DNA of 64,000 nucleotides from Ischnura elegans (taxonomy: Eukaryota > Arthropoda > Insecta > Odonata > Coenagrionidae), in NCBI RefSeq assembly GCF_921293095.1, contig NC_060246.1, positions 111,208,941 through 111,272,940 on the forward strand, written 5' to 3'. Positions 10,760-22,985 of this stretch are shown piece after piece (position 1 is the first letter of the stretch; the number at the start of each line of letters is the position of its first letter). The translations under genes and the position numbers were made by a program. The notes beneath the pieces were generated by a model. That model was not told the origin of the DNA and searched no databases. It was given only the letters and a program-made list of their open reading frames with translations.

Positions 10760-13590
10760 AATAACAGTATCTAAATAATGGTCAGTGTTAATAAATATAG
10801 TGTGTTGAGCGTATGAAGTGAATTTTATTTACCTAAACTAACAAAATAGGAGCGCTTGGCGTTTTGTTTACGTTGTCTCATGTCGCGGAGGGCTGGAAAT
10901 AATTGGTCCAATTCATTTGAGAATGTCACATTTCACTCGAATGTCGCAGCATACTTCACAGTTTCTTTGATTCTCGTAAAGCATAAATGGCGAGATTTCC
11001 CTCGAATTGTGGGTCATGATTTCTCTGTCATATGGTTATTAATCAATGACGCTGCAGAATTTAAATATTCCATAGTCAGGGATTGGCTCTTCTCCTAAAT
11101 TCGATCAAACTTCAGAGACATTCAAGCCAAAGTTAGAAATATGCATAATGTATTTAAATAAGGATTATGTGGGAGCATTTTAAATGATGGTGCGTGATCA
11201 TTATTTGAATTGCAGTTTTTATCGCATTTAGAAGAGTATAAAATGTATAATCGGTTGTTCAATTATTAATGGCGCTTATCATCCCAAAGTTGTAATTGCA
11301 GTTTGTTATACCTTCATGTTATACAGCACTGACGATGGAAAAATTAAATTCCAAAACGCAGGAGTTGGTTAAGTTTTTTTTTCATTTAAAAAGACCTCAA
11401 CTCGAGATAACTCAAGAGGCAAGAAATGCTATCTTGGAAATCAGCCAATCAGCTATATGCCTATGCGCAGAAAGGTCGTAAGTATAGGCGTGGAGGTTGA
11501 TTTGAAATTTTTTTCGATTCCAATCTTGGTCAGAGAATCCGAAAATCGTTCATGCTTAAACAAACTCCGAGGGTATCACTCTGGCTTCATGGGGCCTCGA
11601 TCAAGCAGCTGTGGAAAGCACCGAGTTTCTCTCCCGGCATATCCGCCCGTTCAACTTTCGCCGTGGTCTCTCCCTCCGGAAAGGGCAGCGCGTTATTCAG
11701 CTGCGCTCCCCCTGCCATTCACCAACCCACTCCCCCATGAGCCCGCCCGCCTCCTCTCTTCACCTTTCTGACCCCCGCCTCAACACGATCCACCTTGAGC
11801 CTCGCAGAGTCCCGTTCGCACATCGATTTCATTGGCATGATCACATGAAAGCCAGATTGAACGGGGTTGTTAGTGCTCACATCAAATTTGCTATTATTTT
11901 TAAATAGTATTTATGTAAAACATGACCAGAGGTATTTGGTTCATACGCTCAGTTCCATATATGAAATGAGGTGAGCTATACTGCGGTGAAACATTCGTAG
12001 AAAGGAATTATTCGAAATGCAATTCAAATGGGAAATTAAAATATCCTAACTTACGTGGCAGTATCAAAGGAGAGAGTTATGCGGACCCAGTCAGAGCCAG
12101 GCTTCGAATATCATTATTTTGAGCTTGGTACATGCACCTCTGTCTCGACCGGTCGTTTTTGTTCATCAATTTTGAATACAGATTTCACCTTTAAAACTTA
12201 TGCTATAATCTTGATATTTGAGCGTATAAAGGGGATGCATTTGACTATTTCTCTAATATTAAAAATTTTCATCCAAGAACACACTAGATTTTTTTTGTTA
12301 AAACTGCGAGAAAAAGTTAAATGTCGATCAGGGTGTACGTTATATACTCTGAAATTTTCAGAATAATCGGATTGGTGATTGCGAAAAATCTGCCACTACT
12401 AAAAGACCGGTCGAGCGTTACGTGTATATCAGCCTCACCGGTATGCGGCTACGTTAACTAGTCAATTAAACGTTACAAGGATTTTATTCCTTTTTTATTT
12501 GGCTTTCGATTTATTCTTTATTAGTATATTTCTCCGTTACATAACTTTGCATTCATTCACTAGTGACCGAGTTACTTTTTCTTCTATCTATCCTGCAGGC
12601 AGGGAAAGCTATGGAGAACCTAAGGCCCTTATGAGGCTTTTTATTGAGTCAGCACGGAAAAGATGGGAGGCCCTAACGATGTGTTCCGGCACCTAGATCA
12701 GTTAGATGAATGCCTGATCCGATAGCTTCCATCGTAGCGCGGCGCAGGTCAAAAGATCGGCCAGGTGTTTAGGTCACGAGAGATTTGGCAAGAGGGAGGT
12801 GCGGGGGTGGAGAGGGAGGCGATTTATCGGAGCGTTCTTTTCAAGAGTCGAGAGCGATCAATCGAAAGAGCTCGCGGACTTTCTCTTCTTTCAGGTGCAG
12901 GCTCCTTATTCGAGAAAATATCATGTAAATCCTAACTCTTCGAAGAAAGGAAATGAATTGAAACCTCAGAAAAGATTCATGGGAATCTTACTCCAGCATC
13001 TGTTCCCTTTACTTTGTTTTCGCTGACGTAATTGGATTTTTAAGCAATTAATTGTTAGCCTATTTGTTATTGGTATGATTTCAGTGAACGTAAGAACGTT
13101 TCAGCAATGGCTATTGTTTGTATAATTTTAGAATATTTGCATCCACCTCTTTAAAAAAAACCTCAAAATTACATAACAAAATAGATAGATGCTTTTTCCT
13201 GAAGATGAAAATAATAGAAATATTTATTTTTCAATTTAAAATTTGACATTTTGTTTATTTTCAACGTTGTATTTGGGCTGAAAGTGGAAACTAGGTCTCG
13301 TTCATCTTTCTCGCGCGTTGAAATTTCCTATTCAGGGTAAAAATCGCAGGTACGGTTTTATTAAGGACGCATTTAATTCGCCGCCGGGGACTCTTTGGAG
13401 GCTAAAGAGAGGTCTATTTGTCAGTCTGAGTGAAATTTATTCAGGGGCTTTGCTTGATTTGAAACCATCCGCTATTATTAATTTCGCGTGTATTTTACGC
13501 GTAAACCTGTTAGCTACATCAATGCACTCCTCGGCGGAATACTGACAACGCGAATTTTCTCCTCGAAAGCCGTCGTAGACCGCTCGAAAG
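10760..13590. other. No gene recognised; GC-richer block near 11.6-11.8 kb
   Basis: About 11600-11790 is C-rich and open in more than one frame on the + strand. The frames are short, low in complexity and unlike each other, so composition is the likelier explanation. An unproven CpG-type regulatory region remains possible. Confidence 0.4.
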
Positions 13591-13800
13591 GTGACCATGA
13601 GTCACGGGGGAGCGTGGGTGGCGGGGAGATCCCCCGAGGGACGGAGCAAAGTGCGGGGGAGAGATCGCGGATCGGATGCCGAATGTGCGCATGCGTGAGG
13701 GCGACCTTATGGCCAGCCCGCAACCAACTCCCAGTGACCTTCTGGACACCCACTCCCTCTTGCGGCTCCCCGGAGTCCCACGCACACACCGCACCGGGAG
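13590..13800. promoter_or_regulatory. GC-rich, CpG-dense patch with NRF1-like core
   Basis: A GC-rich patch contains GTGCGCATGCGTG, one base off the NRF1 palindrome, near 13683. It lies immediately left of the DNA element starting at 13808. All three frames stay open over more than 100 codons on one strand or the other, as expected of GC-rich DNA. Promoter activity is conjecture. Confidence 0.25.
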
Positions 13801-13807
13801 ATACTGA

Positions 13808-15067
13808 AGCCGTGTCCCAATTGGCCATTTGGCTATGCCAATTCCAGGATTTAGCCATGACGCCATCTTGGAAGGATGTCCCAACTCGTTAGCCAGCATA
13901 AGGGAGGGAATTTAGGCAGCTAACGCGGCCGCCAGATTTAGGCATCGAGGAGTGCATCCTTCGCCCCACTTTTCCCATGATTCAAAGCGTGCAAAGCGTC
14001 TTCAGGAGAAAGGGCATCATGGCTGTCAACAAGGGATAGTACTTGTTTGCAAGTAGTGTTGATATTTTGAGACTTGTTCGAATAATTATTAATTTTTATT
14101 TTGTTTATAATAATGAAATTGCGTTAATGGAAGTGTAAGAATTACGGAGAAATTAGTTAAAGAGAAGGCGGCGTTAATTTTAATGCTAATTAATGTTTAT
14201 ATGCTTCTTGTGTATGTATATGTTATTTTATAACTTTTTATACCGATCACATGTTATCTTTTGCTACCGTTTACTTTTCTAACGTGTTAAATAATGCTTA
14301 TTGATGTTTATATGCTTCTATAATATATTCTTAATTATGTAACACTATGTCTAAATTCTTATTTAACACTTTTTGTACATTAGGTTAACACCCGTAAGAA
14401 TAAACAATTATTATTATATGTTATTGGACAAAATCCCGAAATTGGAATCGGAATAAGTAACAAAAATTAAAATGTATGGTGATTAAAAGATGATACCGAA
14501 ACCTGATTTTTGTACGTAAACCATACTTTAAATAAATTTTGAAAATAAATCCCAAATCAGACGGTAACCGTTTGAATAGACTAAATAGACCTGTTCTAAT
14601 AATACAAAACTAAAAATTAAATTGCTAAAATATAAGGAATTCAAAAAAGTACTTGGTTGAGAGACTATTTAAATATTTCAAACCAATTAAAAGGGATATA
14701 CGTTAACATTTCGCCACCAACTTAGCTAAAACCTCTTTAACAAAACCATACGGAACTAAAAATACGAATTTGAAAGTATACCCCTACTTTACTATTACAA
14801 AAAGGTTGTCTAAGATACTAAAATTATGATTAAATACTCTTCTCCGACATCTAATACTCAAAATCACATTTTAACAATTTAGGGTGGGTTTTGTTCATCA
14901 TTTGTTCAAATCATTCCGATTATCTCTTGTTTTGCATTGGCCTAGTGCCCAGTAGATGGCAGCACCTCCGTAAGGATGTCCCAATTCATGCTCCCTTGTG
15001 GTTGGCTGCCCAGAATCTGGCTGGCTAAATACATGATGCCTAATGGCTAACGAGTTGGGACACGGCT
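13808..15067. mobile_element. 1.26-kb non-autonomous DNA transposon, superfamily unresolved
   Basis: Left end AGCCGTGTCCCAA is the exact inverse of the right end TTGGGACACGGCT. Both are flanked by TGA (13805-13807 and 15068-15070), a candidate 3-bp target duplication. Subterminal copies of a TGTCCCAA[CT]TC word recur inside both ends (near 13877 and 14975), and CTCGTTAGCCA occurs near both ends. The centre is AT-rich and non-coding. A 3-bp duplication points toward PIF/Harbinger-like elements, but TGA is not the usual TWA. Confidence 0.7.
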
Positions 15068-15219
15068 TGAAATCTGCATGAAGTTTGGGACGTGTTTTTA
15101 ACTCATGCGTGAATCACTTACTTCGCTAAATTTTCGCTTTTCTATCACTAACTAGTGCGAGTACTTATATTTTCATGGCAGCGTATTTATGTCATTAGCC
15201 TTCTAGTTTCTGGTCCAAC

Positions 15220-15506
15220 CATGGGCGTCCCAGCGAGGGGCAGAGGGGGGGGGGGGCGCCCCCCCCCTAGAGGCAAAAATCGGAAAAGCCTTTAAGCAAA
15301 ATCAGTACTGAATTGAAACGAAAGCATTCAACAAATTTTATTTAAACCCACGAAAAAATTATTATGTATTAGTATAAGATGTGTTACTAAAATAAAACTA
15401 TTTTTTCAAGGAAATAATCTCATAAATTAATGTCATAACTTTGTGTGCCCCCCCAAACCCTAGACCATGGCTTGCCCCTCTAGTTATAATCCTGGGTACG
15501 CCCTTA
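15220..15506. mobile_element. hAT-like MITE with perfect target duplication
   Basis: Left end CATGGGCGTCCCAGCG; right end, inverted, TAAGGGCGTACCCAGGAT. GGTCCAAC is repeated exactly at 15212-15219 and 15507-15514. Length is 287 bp with long G and C homopolymer runs just inside the left end and an AT-rich middle. Non-coding. Confidence 0.88.
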
Positions 15507-15514
15507 GGTCCAAC

Positions 15515-16320
15515 CGCGTGTCTTTATCGTGAGTGCCGTGTCCGGCGAACGTGCGCGTTTCTTATTAATGCAATGATGAGTGCTGCATGGCTGGTATGGA
15601 ATCACGTCGGGCCACAAACTCTAGTGGTGTCTTGCGCGGTACTACCTAGGAGATGTAGATGATAGTAGCAGCTTCGGTCCACGGTTTTCATACTAATTCA
15701 TTAATAATGAGTAACCGAAAATATACTGGAGTACATTTTTAAGTCTAATTTAAGTTTCTTTCTCTTAAACTGAAAGGTTGTGCACTAATTGTAAGATCCT
15801 AGGTAAGATAGACAACCCCCCAAATTTGTTGTTGTATCTCAGGAGGTGGAGGAGAACGGACTAAATCCACTTTACGGTAAAAACATCTCCTTTATGGGGC
15901 GATTATGAGGTACCAATATCCTTCAGACCATCTGCCCGGATTCAATTCACTCACGTCCGTTGCTTTAAAATGTATTCTGTCGCTGCCACCACCAATTGAA
16001 AATGAACGCCTACTTGCTTTCCCAGATTGACGCGGGGCATTTTGCCCGCGTAATTGCTTGCATTGGAGCGCCAGCAGAATTCCTGTTAACCTTTAAACTG
16101 AAGGCCGATGGAAGTGCTCCGTGAAGCGGTCTTCCTAATGAGGGAAGGTGTTGGAAAAATGAAGCGCTGCACTGCGCAATGTGGGCGAGGAACGGGACTC
16201 TGCCATAGAGAGACATTTATGGAGTATAGGCGGATTGGAATGGGGGTGGTGGTGTGTAGGGGGGGGGGGGGAGGGGTCCGGTTTTGTCTCCCTCCGAACC
16301 CGAGCACGACCACCTAAATA
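15515..16320. other. No gene recognised
   Basis: Contains a 12-G run near 16260 followed by GGGGTCCGG and CCGAACCCGAGC, which may be the worn end of another MITE, but I could not find its partner. No coding signal. Confidence 0.4.
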
Positions 16321-16328
16321 TTTCGAGC

Positions 16329-16589
16329 CAGTGGCGTAGCCAGGGGGGGGGGGGGGCGGGGGGTCTGGACCCCCCCGAAATATAAAAGCACAATTATTTT
16401 CCTTAATAAAAGAAAACAAGTTATTGAAAAATCATGAATTTATAAAGTATTATTTTTACAAATGAAGTTTTTTCGATTGTGAAAAGCGTTAAAATTAGTT
16501 TAAATCCATTACTTAGAACCCTATTTTTTTATTTTCCCCCCTGGTTTTGGACCCCCCCCCCACGAACGAAATTCCTGGCTACGCCACTG
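16329..16589. mobile_element. hAT-like MITE family A, complete copy
   Basis: Termini are CAGTGGCGTAGCCAGG and its exact inverse CCTGGCTACGCCACTG. The flanking octamers TTTCGAGC and CTTCGAGC agree in seven of eight bases. The interior is symmetric near the ends (CCCCC/GGGGG runs) and AT-rich in the middle, with no open frame. It is 261 bp, and its right half matches the truncated copy at 2577-2807 in inverse orientation. Confidence 0.9.
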
Positions 16590-17029
16590 CTTCGAGCTGC
16601 TGAACAGCCCCCTTCGCCGTTAGAATACGTCGCGCACGATTGTTATGTTTATTGCGTATAATTATCTATTACAAGACGCATTATGTTAACGTTTTATGTG
16701 TTGCAGTTAAAAATTTTGTTTTTACAATTTTATACCATTTTCTATATGTACACGCACACATTTAATTTTAATATAATTACAGGATGGTTCTATTTAAGTT
16801 TCTGCTTAGCTTTCTTCCCGTCTTTGACGTTCCGTCGTGACTGGTCGCTGGCGAGTCGCCGTGCTAAAATAATTACTAATTGTACGTAAGGCATCAATAA
16901 AACACGCGAATTGTTTGCAATATAGGAAAACAAAGTGAGAAAAATATAGTAAAAACTATTTAAAAACATATCGAGTAACAAAAAGTCATAAATCATACCT
17001 GACGTGTACGGCAGGTATTGAAATTACGG

Positions 17030-17260
17030 TACATTAAGGCGAAGGATTGTCTAGCCGATCACAATATATTTTGTCTCCTACCGCGCATTTAAATGCATTA
17101 GCAGAGCTCGTGTCGCTGAAAAAAGAAAAATCGTGGAGGCCCTCCGTAGGGGAATTCTATCTAGTCAGCGCATGTAAGCTATCCAAATTTCACGAGGAAA
17201 TTAGATAGTATAGTTAGGGCTCCCAACCGAAAATTATATTCGTGTTGATATAATCTATGA
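17030..17260 (+). repeat. Repeat R3 copy (degraded)
   Basis: GCTCGTGTCGCTG near 17106 and TAAGCTATCCAAATTTCACG followed by AGGAAATTAGAT near 17176 correspond to the R3 core CGTCGCTGACG...GCGATCCAAATTTCACGGG of the copy near 21.1 kb. Sequence between the two blocks differs, so this is an old or rearranged copy. Confidence 0.4.
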
Positions 17261-17835
17261 TATTTACAACTTTCCGATGTCATTCCGTGCGAGTACAAAG
17301 ACTCAATTGCAAACATTGGGTGTGTAAATGAATCGCTCTTCACTCTTCGCCGCGCTGTACATATTTTGGTAATGCGATCAGAGAGGCAATGTAAACATCT
17401 AAGAAAGCTTCTGTGCGACGGACTTTGAGGGGGGGGGGGTGTCCTTTATGTAGTCGCATTGGTGTAGAGCTAGGGCACTGGCGATGAAGAACTCATTTTC
17501 TGAGTAAATACTGGTAAATACAAACAAGAGCGATTTCCAACTTCCGTGAATGCGACAGAGATTGAAATGGAAAAAATCCTAGGTCACGTGATCCCTTGCG
17601 CCCAACCGATCACCTCCCACCCAACCCTATCCTCTGGGCAGATCGCTATTGACACAATTAACAGCATTGTTTGACCTGCAGCGTCGAGCTTGCCCATGCG
17701 TTGTTTATTTCAATTAAAAATTATACATCCGTTGAATGTAACTACCACGCAAAAGGAGACACAGATTCGATGGGTACAAAGGTTAATTCTTCCCGAGAAC
17801 GATTAAAGTCTATAGAAGTATTTACAAACAAAGAA

Positions 17836-18340
17836 AACGAAAGGCATTGATTGCAAATCGTTACCCACCATTTGTGTATTCATAATATAAAAATTATTTG
17901 GTTTTAGAAATCCCAGTTTAGACGAATAGCAATGGTAAATTTTAACCGCATTTGAAAAGTTTCTACATGAATAGAATGGAGTTTTACATCGTCTGAGATT
18001 ACCAATGCATCGTTTGATAAGGTACTAATATTCCTTATTTAAGCCAAGCGCTACCTGCTAGCAGCCCGCAGTGGTCACACATCCTCGCCCCAATGTCACC
18101 TTACACGGCGACAGCGGGAACCGGAATGACGTCACACGGGCTCTTCCCAGCATTCATATTTAGCCGTCGCGTTTTCGCGCGCTTGAAAATTTTCACTTTT
18201 CATTTTATCGCGAAAAATAGATATCGTTATTTAAAAATATAAAAGCGTAAAATGCGTACTCCAGGAGTAATAATCTTTCCATTTAGGCAATAAAAAATAA
18301 TAGGAAACCATCCTATTACTTGAAACGTGGTCTTATGTTA
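17836..18340 (+). repeat. Unnamed ~500-bp dispersed repeat R1, copy 1
   Basis: Collinear with 35229-35755 over several blocks: GAAAACGAAAGGCATTGATT, TGTATTCATAATATA, GGTTTTAGAAATCCCAGT, TTTTACATCGTCTGAGATTA, AGCGCTACCTGCTAGCAG, AATAGATATCGTTATTTAAA and AATAATAGGAAACCA. Spacer segments differ by insertions. It contains a perfect CRE palindrome TGACGTCA at 18127-18134. There is no long frame and no visible terminal repeats. Could be part of a LINE/LTR non-coding region or an uncharacterised non-autonomous element. Confidence 0.75.
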
Positions 18341-18631
18341 GACATTTTAGTAATCTAGTTATTCTGAACTCAGTATTACCGCTTACTATTCCCAGTAGTG
18401 ATACAAGGTTTATGCGAACGTAGTTTTCTAGCATGCCCTGACTTCGCGATCAATGTGCCACTGCGCAAAGCGCTATCTTAGTTAGCGGGAGAAATGGTGC
18501 ATGCCTGGTGAGAGTTTAATAATGAGATACACCTTGTTACTTGTTGTCCACTGCCACGTAATTGCACGTGCGACTGTGGTAGCACCGACATGTAGCTGAG
18601 CGCATGCAGGGGAGAATGAATCACTCTATAC

Positions 18632-18830
18632 CATAGGCGGATCCAGGGGGGGGGGCACGGGGGCACGTGCCCCCCCCCAGACCCTTAAAAATATGCTAGA
18701 TTTTTAATACGGTCCCATTATCATTTCGTTCGTTTTGTATAACAAGGTATCCTTGTGCCCCCCCTGAACAAAATCCTGGATACGGCCTTGCTTGTGCCCC
18801 TCCCAGAAAGAAATCCTGGATCCGCCCCTG
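18632..18830. mobile_element. hAT-like MITE with perfect target duplication, composite right end
   Basis: Left end CATAGGCGGATCCAGG; right end, inverted, CAGGGGCGGATCCAGGATTT. CTCTATAC is repeated exactly at 18624-18631 and 18831-18838. About 45 bp inside the right end lies a second terminus-like block (AATCCTGGATACGGCCTTGC with CCCC on its left), so the right end is tandemly duplicated or derived from two elements. Length is 199 bp, non-coding. Confidence 0.88.
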
Positions 18831-18844
18831 CTCTATACCACACA

Positions 18845-19775
18845 CCCTCGAGGTGGATCGCACGTATCCTGTAAGTGAAGGCGTATCAGGAGCTTGATAT
18901 GCTGTATTTATGAATATTTTTCTTACTTTATCCATTTTTCATAATAATATCGAAGTTTAGCCACTTTGGATATACCATCGCAACATTGATTCGTTGTTTA
19001 TATTTACTCTGAGGAGGGGAAGGCCAATCTCCGCCAGCAGCAGACTGGATGATTTCCGTTTTCCCTTGGAATCATGAGGGAGAGGTTGGCAAACAATAAA
19101 CTCGCCTCATGTCAACCTGTCAATGTAGATTGGGGAGGGGAGAGAAGAGGAAGGTGGAACAGAATCGCTTGGCGCTTCATCCCCAATGTTAGTCTGAATA
19201 GGTGGCGGAAAGCTCACCCCGAATTTTATCGAAGAATGACATCGGACTAGCCAGCGCCGTACCATTACAGAGTCACCCGTAAGTGCACTAAATAATATAA
19301 TGCACTTTTAGGTTTTTCAAGCCCCTTCTTCTTGTGCGGATGTTTTCATGGAGTGGATTTCTCCCAAAAAGTATTTGACAACCAAAATCCTTCGGATTTC
19401 TCATTTATGTTTACATCTTTTCACACATTACATTACTATTTTGAACTATTTTTGTAGATTTTATTCTTTCCTATGCCCGTCATTCCCTATATTATCATGC
19501 ACTTCGATGGTATTAATGTTCTCATCCTAGATAGTGTTTGATTTTTTTGTATATGCTTTTAATTGACCATATATAACGTTGTAAATATTTAGAATCAGCT
19601 TAATAACAAGGGGTTAGATAGAAGAAGGCATTTCATAGTCCCAATCTAGCTTCAACGAAGGAATCATTATTACATATACTCATCCCAAAAAATACTTAGA
19701 GGGCGTATGAATGCCACACATTCACGATAGAGGGGCCTGTTTATTTCCCCGCAGGGCGAGGATTTTATTTGGGGT
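18845..19775. other. No gene recognised
   Basis: Mixed composition with a G/A-rich stretch near 19130-19160. No element ends or protein similarity that I can support. Confidence 0.4.
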
Positions 19776-19779
19776 TGTT

Positions 19780-19860
19780 AAGTGCTTCAACCAAAATCAA
19801 ACCTGTGACTCTACGGCCACTCCGCCTTGCACATTGAAGCACCACGCTAACGAATGGTTA
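19780..19860 (-). repeat. tRNA-derived SINE head, weak (antisense)
   Basis: On the minus strand the block contains a B-box-like AGGTTTGATTTTGG with an upstream A-box-like GTGGTGCTTCAATG at roughly tRNA spacing. Boxes are imperfect and no acceptor stem is formed, so this is a SINE relic rather than a tRNA gene. Confidence 0.35.
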
Positions 19861-20119
19861 ATGAAACAATATGGTTATTTATAACTTAAATGACAAAATA
19901 TGATACTTTAGTGGAGTTAAATCAACGAACGCCAATGCTGGCGGACATTCGCAGGAGACGAAAGCTACTGAAGTGGAGTGAACGCAGCATTGTTTCATGC
20001 CTTTTTCACTCCTTATAAGGAGGTTCAATAGTGAAACGAAGGAAATGTCATTGCTGTGAAATTTTCTTAATGCAATCTTCAAGGTTCAATGGTATCAGGC
20101 TCAACTATGTGGAAGATGA

Positions 20120-20240
20120 TATTTACATATGAAAAGACGACAAGTACCTGAAAATGACCTCTATGGATCGAAACATGTCGTACCAAGAAAATAAATCAGT
20201 GGACGTCAACGAAGTCGTCTTTTCATTTGTGACAATCTTC
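20120..20240 (+). mobile_element. Penelope-like palindromic remnant with hammerhead-like motif
   Basis: Inverted arms CATATGAAAAGACGAC and GTCGTCTTTTCATTTG enclose, on the + strand at 20147-20180, CCTGAAAATGACCTC then TATGGATCGAAACATGTCG. The layout CCTGA-R-ATGA ... GAAAC matches the motif at 4556, 22222, 37848 and 48864. Degenerate and non-coding. Confidence 0.5.
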
Positions 20241-20999
20241 AAGTTGTACTTCATCTACCATCGGTATAAGACGTGGAATTTCTTTCTCTACACCGCAGGT
20301 ATTGGGATATAAGAATTTTTACAAAGGTTCTCACGATGGCACTGATTTAGGCATAGGATAAATGCAATTTCCGGGGCGTGGGTATATCCAGCGCGGATGG
20401 AGATGGCGCGCTTCCGCCCATTTGAGGAAAAGTAGTGAGTGTTCAAGTTGTCTACCGCACGCCTCTTCAAATTTTCCTATTATGTACTTCCTCCACACGT
20501 ACTAGTAGCATTAAATTTTATATTCCAGAATTATTTTGATCATAAAGTAACATGAAGTGAGCTTATTCAGAATTACTCGACTAAAATTTACATTAATCGT
20601 GCTCACAAAGAAAATATGCTTGACACCCCCTGTTCGATTACAATTACAATATATTTGACTTTGCGAAAAAAATTCCAAAGTTATACACTGCAAAAGAATC
20701 GTGAAAAAAACATGACACATATGCACATAAATGTGCTATTTTATCAGTTGTTAGCATATGAATGTTGCAATTTAATTTCAATCACTTTATATGCATGAAA
20801 ATGTTATATAATTGCCGCGTCCTGTAGATTTAAAAAAAGGTAATCATATTCATAGAATTTTCCACATTCTCAATAATTTTATATAATTTTCTTTTAACAC
20901 CAATAGTTGCCATCAATGAAAGCAAAACGTTTATGGCTAAGTATGCGAAAAGTATTTGTCTTGGTTTGTTCATTTGTAACGTAACATCCGTAGTGGGAT

Positions 21000-21250
21000 A
21001 CTACAACAGAGAATTAATCAGTTAGCCTCCAGATGTATTGTCACTCACTGCGAATTTAAATGGGTAACGAAAATCGCCACTCGCGTCGCTGACGGACTGA
21101 GCGATCCAAATTTCACGGGAAAATGAGCTATTATTAAGGCTGTTGAACGAAATTAGCATTGGCAATGATGTGTTCTATCGGGTTCTTATCTTTTCAATGC
21201 TATTCCTTTTCAGTGAAAATGTTTAGTAGCGATATTGAGAATATATGGCT
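21000..21250 (+). repeat. Repeat R3, best-preserved copy
   Basis: Contains ACTACAACAGAGAATTAATC at the left, the core ATCGCCACTCGCGTCGCTGA and GCGATCCAAATTTCACGGGA, then AATGAGCTATTATTAAGGC. The core pairs with 31875-32150 (same strand) and with the reverse complements at 25838-25995 and 32555-32703. No coding frame, no evident terminal repeats. Confidence 0.55.
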
Positions 21251-21254
21251 CGCG

Positions 21255-22185
21255 TTCTGCACTGATCGTCGCTCTACGGACATAACTTGAAACCAATAAA
21301 AAAGCACCCAAAGCAGCAACAATAAATCAAGCTTCAACGGGACGGACTAGTGTCTCCTCGTCATAGTCCATTTGATAATAGCGAAGTTTAAAAAGGATTA
21401 ATTCGTCAACGAACGTGGCAATATAAGAAGCGGTTGAGAGGGGGGACGTATTCGTTCCCTTGAAAACAGTATGCAGTTGCAGCCCCACCAAGTTCTTTGC
21501 GCCTTCATTGTTTTTAGTTTAACATTTTCGAAGCAGGACGTTAGATGGCAGTAGTGAGCAACACGAGGCTACTGTGATTGTTATATTTCATGGCGGCTTA
21601 TGGCTGATGTTTGTAGTCGGGGGAGGAATTTGGTAATATCTTGGTGATAAATGAGTAAAAGGTCTTGTTTTGTCCCTGGATTCTCCACAGGCTATGGAGC
21701 TGCAAAGAAAAAGGAGAAACTTTCCGGAGTGAAGGCTAAAAGTTTGTTCAAGGCTAATGCAAGTACCTTATGCTGTTCGATACTCACCGCATCGTAATAC
21801 ATTATTTTCGTTGGTTATATTTTAATATAACTATTGTTTAAGTTTCATTTATTGATGAATTATTTTACTGTAATTAGTAAGTATCTTTATATGAAGGTCT
21901 TTGATTTTAACCTGCTAAAGTAAGTACAAAGCATTTTAATCCACGTGCGATACGATTGTTTCCCCCATTGTTTCAGGCATTCTATATTCGTCATACCACA
22001 TTATATACAATTTACATCATTGACCATCAGACACAGCCATAATTTAAGGCTTAGCTAGCCGCATTTATCTTCTGTTGAGAGTTATTAAAGAGAGAGAGAA
22101 AATATTAAGCTACACCGTAAGTTTACATGGAATTCAACGATTTGCATGTTCACTTCGTGGAATGGTGGCATGATTGATTCAAAAT
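21255..22185. other. No gene recognised
   Basis: AT-rich single-copy-looking sequence. No TE ends or tRNA-like boxes were matched. Confidence 0.4.
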
Positions 22186-22194
22186 AAACATTGT

Positions 22195-22262
22195 AGTAAC
22201 CACACTTTATTAATTGAAAAGCCCTACTGGTTTCGAACTTTTCAGGTCATTATCAAGAGGTA
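22195..22262 (-). mobile_element. Penelope-like terminal motif (antisense)
   Basis: The minus strand across 22222-22260 reads CCTCTTGATAATGACCTG then AAAAGTTCGAAACCAGTAGG, the same CUUGAUAAUGAC...GAAACC arrangement as at 4556-4590. A short imperfect hairpin (GACCU with AGUUC) precedes GAAAC. Only one arm of a palindrome is present. Confidence 0.5.
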
Positions 22263-22329
22263 AAAGAACAAAAAAGTTTACTTTAGGAATATAACAGAGT
22301 TTATTGTTGAATCTGTTGCATAGAATTCG

Positions 22330-22745
22330 TCTGTTAGTAATCCTACATGGACTGGTGGCGTCGCGCGCGGCCGGCTTAAGTAAAGGTATAACGCCCAAGT
22401 GCGGAGTCTGCCATCATTTTATTTTCAATATTCATGGCAGTATGAGTCTTCTCTCTGCGCGCCGATGGCCGCGTTGGGGCCTCGGCTGCAGCGAAAGTTA
22501 TATCTGTCGTGAGGTGTGGGGGATAGAGGGGGTTGGTGGGGTTTAGGGAATCAGTGGGGCGCGATAACGGGCACGGCCCGCGATCCGTTATATGGGACGA
22601 CGGACGGAGTGGGCCGCGGAAAGTGAAAGGATACCACTTCCTCCTCTCTCGATCGGCCTCCGCCGCTCTGCACGATCGAGTCTCCTTCTTCGTAGTTACC
22701 TGCGAGAGATCCCGCACAACTCATGGGTGATTGGCAGGGGGTGAG
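22330..22745. promoter_or_regulatory. CpG-dense, GC-rich patch
   Basis: About 400 bp rich in CpG (GCGTCGCGCGCGGCCGG at the left; many CGATCG and GCGCG words), clearly above the flanks. No TATA with a consensus donor was found. May be an unmethylated regulatory region, or just an old GC-rich insertion. Confidence 0.3.
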
Positions 22746-22839
22746 TTCACGCACAAGCACTGCACTGACTGCAAACAATTTCAATTGCAATTACAGGCAC
22801 TTTTTGTGATACGTTCATCACATACGATTTACGGTGTCA

Positions 22840-22985
22840 CTTCGTGGAATTGTGACATCTTCATTGTCATGATAAAATTATGATACTTGTAGTCGAACTC
22901 GTTTATTGATCAGGTTTATACAATGTGCTTATTATTACCGAGGTCCTGATAATGACAAGTTAAATTGCCAAAACCTGGGTCGAGA
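22840..22985 (+). mobile_element. Degenerate Penelope-like end
   Basis: GTCCTGATAATGACAAG near 22942 is followed by AAAACCTGGGTCG, a worn version of the CCTGATAATGAC...GAAACCGGGTCGG motif. Its upstream word CACTTCGTGGAATTGTGACA also occurs, slightly altered, near 22150, ahead of the antisense Penelope-like motif at 22222. Confidence 0.4.

Noticed and set aside
13488..13899. Overlapping open frames on both strands of more than 110 codons
   Set aside because: Several frames are open over the same GC-rich patch, which points to composition. The predicted proteins share no motif with any family I know, and the right part runs into the TIR of the DNA element at 13808.
22376..22717. 113-codon minus-strand open frame in the CpG patch
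   Set aside because: Overlaps open frames on the other strand and has Arg/Pro/Thr-rich low-complexity content typical of GC-rich non-coding DNA.
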